A stretch of 16,672 nucleotides of DNA from Pigoraptor vietnamica. Lineage: Eukaryota; Opisthokonta; Filasterea. This document shows positions 13,921 through 16,672 of the stretch, piece after piece (the stretch's first letter is position 1; the number at the start of each line of letters is the position of its first letter). The stretch is from NCBI GenBank assembly GCA_943704525.1, contig CALSCQ010000893.1, positions 2,916 through 19,587 of the forward strand. The letters are read 5' to 3'. The notes beneath the pieces were generated by a model. That model saw only the letters and a program-made list of their open reading frames with translations. It did no database searches and was not told the DNA's origin. The position numbers were made by a program, and so were the translations under genes.

Positions 13921-13947
13921 ACACGCCCATCCAGCCGCCACCAAACG

Positions 13948-13988
13948 CCCCCCCCCCCCCCCCCCTCCTGTCTGTCTAACCGACAGGA
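13948..13988. repeat. C18 homopolymer followed by a short hairpin
   Basis: Eighteen C occupy 13948-13965. Directly after them TCCTGTC (13966-13972) and GACAGGA (13982-13988) can form a 7-bp stem with a 9-nt loop. On the minus strand this lies about 130-170 nt past the TAP42 stop, so the transcript, if it extends that far, would carry the hairpin then a G18 run. Homopolymer length is prone to sequencing error. Confidence 0.55.
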
Positions 13989-14114
13989 CGGCACAACGGC
14001 GGTCGTGGATTGCGCAGGTGAGACTTTAGGGTGGCGGAACAGCGTTTGACCGGCCACTTCGTCAAAGCAGGTTGTGGACGCTCACTTCCGTACAAAGCCA
14101 GTAGTTTAATTGCC

Positions 14115-16068
14115 TCAGCCGCGGTTGTACATGTTGCCGGAGCCCCTTTTGTTCTCTGCAAGGCGCGACAGCCAAGCACAGCATAAGCCACTGTGCAAAC
14201 GACGGACGATAACCGGTTCAAACCAGGGCCAACAGCGCTACCATCTAAGATAGAAGCCAGTAATGCGCACGCAATGTCACAGCGAGTCACTCGAAGTACA
14301 CTCCAAGACGCGCCACAGCAAAGTGCAGAAGATAACGAGTACTTCTCGTGCACGCGACGGCACTGCGAAACTGCTCAGAGCACACACCGTCCTTCCAGTC
14401 GTCCATGGCGCGCGCCTTTCGCAATTTGTCGTCCGTCTCTTCCTCCTCTTCCTCGCTGTCCTCCTCCTTCGGTGCCTGGTTCACATTGCCCCTGCAGGAC
14501 AGCAGAGAAAGCGACGCGGTAAGCCGACACGCAAGCGGCGACTGGATTGCAATCTGCCACGTGACACGGCACCCTCCACACAGCACACACGAGCCGTGCC
14601 TCTCTTTCAGCCAGGCACAAGATGCTCCGCTTGCACAGACGCACCCAGCAACAAACAGACCCACTCTTGCACAGCACACTGCCGCACACCCACCCCTGCA
14701 TCGGCAGCGTTCCATTCGCCATTTCGCGCTCCGCCCACGCCTCAAACGACATCGTCGGAAGGCTCGGATAGCCCGCGCCAAACACGCCGCGTTGCACCAT
14801 GTCACGCGTCAGAACGAACGGCTTCATCGGCTACCAAGGGTAATTAGGAGCACGTGAGTGGTTGAGCGAAGCAGTATGGGCACACACACAAACAGACGCG
14901 CAATCTGTGCTGGCAAGCAAAATACTCTTGGGAGCGTCGGTAGTCCCGCGTGCGACTGTGCAAACGACCCAGACGGCAGAGGTCAAGCGCAGAGATAGAA
15001 AGCGTATTTCACACGCGCAGAGACACGCGGCATCCGTCGCACCCACCGGACGCGCGGGCGGCTTGTGCTTCGGCTCCGGCGCGCCCTTCGCCATGTGTTC
15101 CAATATTTGTCTCTCTTGGTGTGCCGAAATGGCGGCGTCGATCGCTCGCACAATCCACATATCGATGAGCGCCTTCACGAGGTCTCGGTCGACCTCTTCG
15201 TCCAGCGCACCCTCGCCACTGCCCGCCCTCTTCGCCTCCTCGGCGAGTCTCTCTGTAATGGCGCGCGCCCTCTCTTTTGCCTCCTTCTCGCGCTTGAATC
15301 GCTCGATCTTCGCCGCGCGCTCCGTCCCCGGGTTGCCGGACGCCACGCCGCTCTCGAGCGCGGCCTTGAACATGGCGACGTCGCGCTCCGACGCAAGTTT
15401 CAACGCGTGACATTTCTCCAAAAACGCGGCGTAGTGTTGAAGCGAGTTGTCGATGAGTTTGATGCGAGCGTGGGGTTCGCTTATGTTGCGACGCGCAATC
15501 AGATCGCCCAAGTATGCGTCCGCGAGAACATAGCGCAAATCCGCGGTCGAAATGTCGTCGGCCTCTTCGTTTGCGCTGAACAGAGAGAGTTGTCGAGCGA
15601 GATGCAGGACGTCGTTGAGTCGCACGATCGCGCGTAGCACGCGTGCCTGCGTCAGACAGACAGAAATTAGAGTGAGTCTCAGACCTATTCTACCGAAGGG
15701 GCCTCCGCATACAAGCCATTACACATTGCAAGTGATGCAGTGTGTTGCGCACATGTGCGCGGACGCAACAGGAAGATTAACGTACACAGGACTTCACGGG
15801 GTACGCACGCGCGCGCGCACATACACACACACACACACACTAGACGTACGCACACACACACATACACACACACTAGACGTACGCGCACGCACACACACAC
15901 ACACACACACACTGGACGTTCACGCTGCGTCCGCGTAATATGCATACGCACCTGGTACTCGGGGTCAGACCCACTGAGGTCCGAGTTCTCAACTTCGCTC
16001 TGTAGTTTCTGCCCGTGCAAAAATGCCTCGCGGATGGACACTTCCGCAGGCGCACTTTCGCTCGACAT
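14115..16068 (-). CDS. IGBP1: TAP42/IGBP1 (alpha4) PP2A-associated protein, 5 exons
   Basis: Exons on the minus strand are 16068-15952, 15646-15047, 14830-14694, 14491-14388 and 14155-14115; phases 0, 0, 2 and 1 close, giving 332 aa (human IGBP1 is 339). TAP42/alpha4 is a cytosolic chaperone and partner of PP2A-type catalytic subunits, linked to TOR signalling. The N-terminal part is a TPR-like helical bundle containing LSLFSANEEADDISTADLRY. RAAKIERFKREKE, near residue 150, matches the basic helix that contacts the PP2A catalytic subunit. PFVLTRDMVQRGVFGAGYPS, continuing LPTM (about 242-265), is the family C-terminal signature. An acidic run EEDSEEEEEETDD precedes RAMDDWKD, and the 41-nt last exon adds ENKRGSGNMYNRG, which matches the family ending (DDWKD, then RGxGN). 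Reading through intron 4 would give an unrelated tail. The ATG at 16068 is the first in frame. Confidence 0.93.
15803..15913. repeat. CA-rich minisatellite in TAP42 intron 1
   Basis: The tract is CA/CG-dinucleotide rich and is punctuated by TAGACGTACG at 15841-15850 and 15874-15883, with a degenerate third copy (TGGACGTTCA) from 15913. Spacing is 33 then 39 bp, so the array is two to three copies of a unit made of (AC)n plus a unique 10-mer. It sits inside the 305-bp intron 1 (15951-15647) and reads as TG-rich in the transcript. Confidence 0.8.
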
Positions 16069-16443
16069 CTCAACGCGCACGCATGCAAACACACGCAACC
16101 ACACGCACACTCCTTGACTCGAACACACGAATGTACACGCACGTAGATGCACACCAACAGCCGCCTCGGTCGACACCTGTCATTAATGGCTCAAGATTTC
16201 CGTGGACGAGACGTTCTGTCGTCACTCTCTTGAGGTGTTTCAGTTTCAGCTGGCGCACGTGAGTGCGTTTCTGAGAATGCAATGCTAGGTGGGAGTTAAC
16301 AGTGAAGCCTCAATTTGCAGTCTATTGTATTAACTCCCTGGCTTTCACTCTTCAGTGGGTCACTTTACAACTGGAAGATTCGCTTTCGTGCAATGTGTGT
16401 CTGTGCGTTGGAGTTCCTTGTGCGCACGCGAGTTGTGTGTGGG
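16069..16443. promoter_or_regulatory. Bidirectional promoter region, TAP42 / LSM11-like
   Basis: This 375-bp gap separates two divergent ATGs (324 bp if LSM11 starts at the upstream in-frame ATG, 16393). It holds a CACGTG at 16256-16261. A 9-bp perfect inverted repeat, GGGAGTTAA at 16291-16299 and TTAACTCCC at 16330-16338, has a 30-nt spacer. No TATA box and no third gene are evident. The role is inferred from geometry. Confidence 0.4.
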
Positions 16444-16528
16444 ATGGACCTCGACTTCACGTCGGATTCGTTTGATCCGCTCAAGGCACTCTATGCGAAG
16501 GATATTGTGCTGCCATACCCTCAGGCAC
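16444..16528 (+). CDS. LSM11: First exon of an LSM11-like U7 snRNP protein, partial
   Basis: The exon encodes MDLDFTSDSFDPLKALYAKD followed by IVLPYPQA and is cut by the window edge. It resembles the N-terminal segment of animal LSm11 (human LDVSSDSFDPLLALYAP, then PIPYPNAP). LSm11 replaces an Sm protein in the U7 snRNP, and this N-terminal region binds FLASH during 3' processing of histone pre-mRNA. The chosen donor is GTGTGT at 16529 (phase 1), which leaves Ala then a split codon and matches the following Ala-Pro of the human protein. An upstream in-frame ATG at 16393 would add 17 residues (MCVCALEFLVRTRVVCG). I prefer 16444 because those residues do not resemble the family. The Sm domain would be encoded beyond the window, so the call rests on about 28 residues. 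It is divergent with TAP42. Confidence 0.6.
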
Positions 16529-16557
16529 GTGTGTGCATGGGCGCATATGTGTGCGTG

Positions 16558-16672
<115 letters not shown>

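Larger units (their letters stand above)
13738..14114. promoter_or_regulatory. Intergenic region: TAP42 3' end and cactin promoter
   Basis: This 377-bp gap lies between the TAP42 stop (14115) and the cactin start, both on the minus strand. On the minus strand an ATTAAA lies at 14110-14105, almost touching the TAP42 stop. The gap also holds an AT-rich inverted repeat (13885-13920), a run of 18 C (13948-13965) and a small hairpin (13966-13988). No gene is supported. Promoter assignment for cactin is by position only. Confidence 0.45.

Noticed and set aside
14204-14228. GGTTCAAACC resembling a tRNA T-arm/B-box
   Set aside because: The flanking bases do not form a five-pair T-stem, and no D-arm, anticodon arm or acceptor stem can be drawn on either strand. 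It lies in TAP42 intron 4.
16291-16338. GGGAGTTAA / TTAACTCCC inverted repeat as a strong regulatory finding
   Set aside because: A 9-bp inverted repeat with a 30-nt spacer is expected a few times by chance in a window of this size; kept only as a note in the promoter entry.

Overview
This is nuclear DNA of a GC-rich, intron-rich, probably microbial eukaryote. It holds no bacterial-style operons, rRNA, CRISPR array or transposon that I can recognise. The protein-coding content is broken by 17 short spliceosomal introns (about 100-305 bp) plus the start of an 18th. A centrosomal scaffold gene and an apparent U7 snRNP subunit gene suggest a lineage that makes centrioles and processes histone pre-mRNA in the animal way (a holozoan-like protist would fit), but the sequence does not fix the lineage.

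Layout from left to right. A CEP192/SPD-2 centrosome scaffold lies on the minus strand (CDS 6331 to 189, 4 exons, 1872 aa). A mitochondrial pentatricopeptide-repeat protein is on the minus strand (10267 to 6700, 6 exons, 811 aa). A mitochondrial thioredoxin is on the plus strand (10524-11208, 3 exons, 138 aa). A cactin spliceosome-associated protein is on the minus strand (13737 to 11469, 4 exons, 598 aa). A TAP42/IGBP1 (alpha4) PP2A-binding protein is on the minus strand (16068 to 14115, 5 exons, 332 aa). The first exon of an apparent LSM11 gene is on the plus strand (16444-16528) and runs into a (TG)n tract that continues to the window edge. I rebuilt the exon models by hand from splice-site phase and family alignment; all phases close exactly.

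The genes are packed tightly. Two head-to-head pairs share short intergenic promoters: PPR protein/thioredoxin (256 bp, both products mitochondrial) and TAP42/LSM11 (about 375 bp). Thioredoxin and cactin converge with 260 bp between stops. The CEP192 upstream region carries overlapping E2F-like sites and a perfect 18-bp palindrome with two opposed CCAAT boxes, which fits cell-cycle control. Long simple repeats ((GA)n, (TG)n, C-runs and a CA-rich minisatellite) lie almost entirely in introns or intergenic DNA.

I found no previously undescribed multi-gene system. The most interesting points are the LSM11-like exon, a possible PLK4-docking motif at the extreme N-terminus of CEP192, the cell-cycle promoter signals, a 41-nt terminal exon in TAP42, an alternative acceptor that would remove the basic tail of the PPR protein, and a uniform GTG start to all 18 donors.
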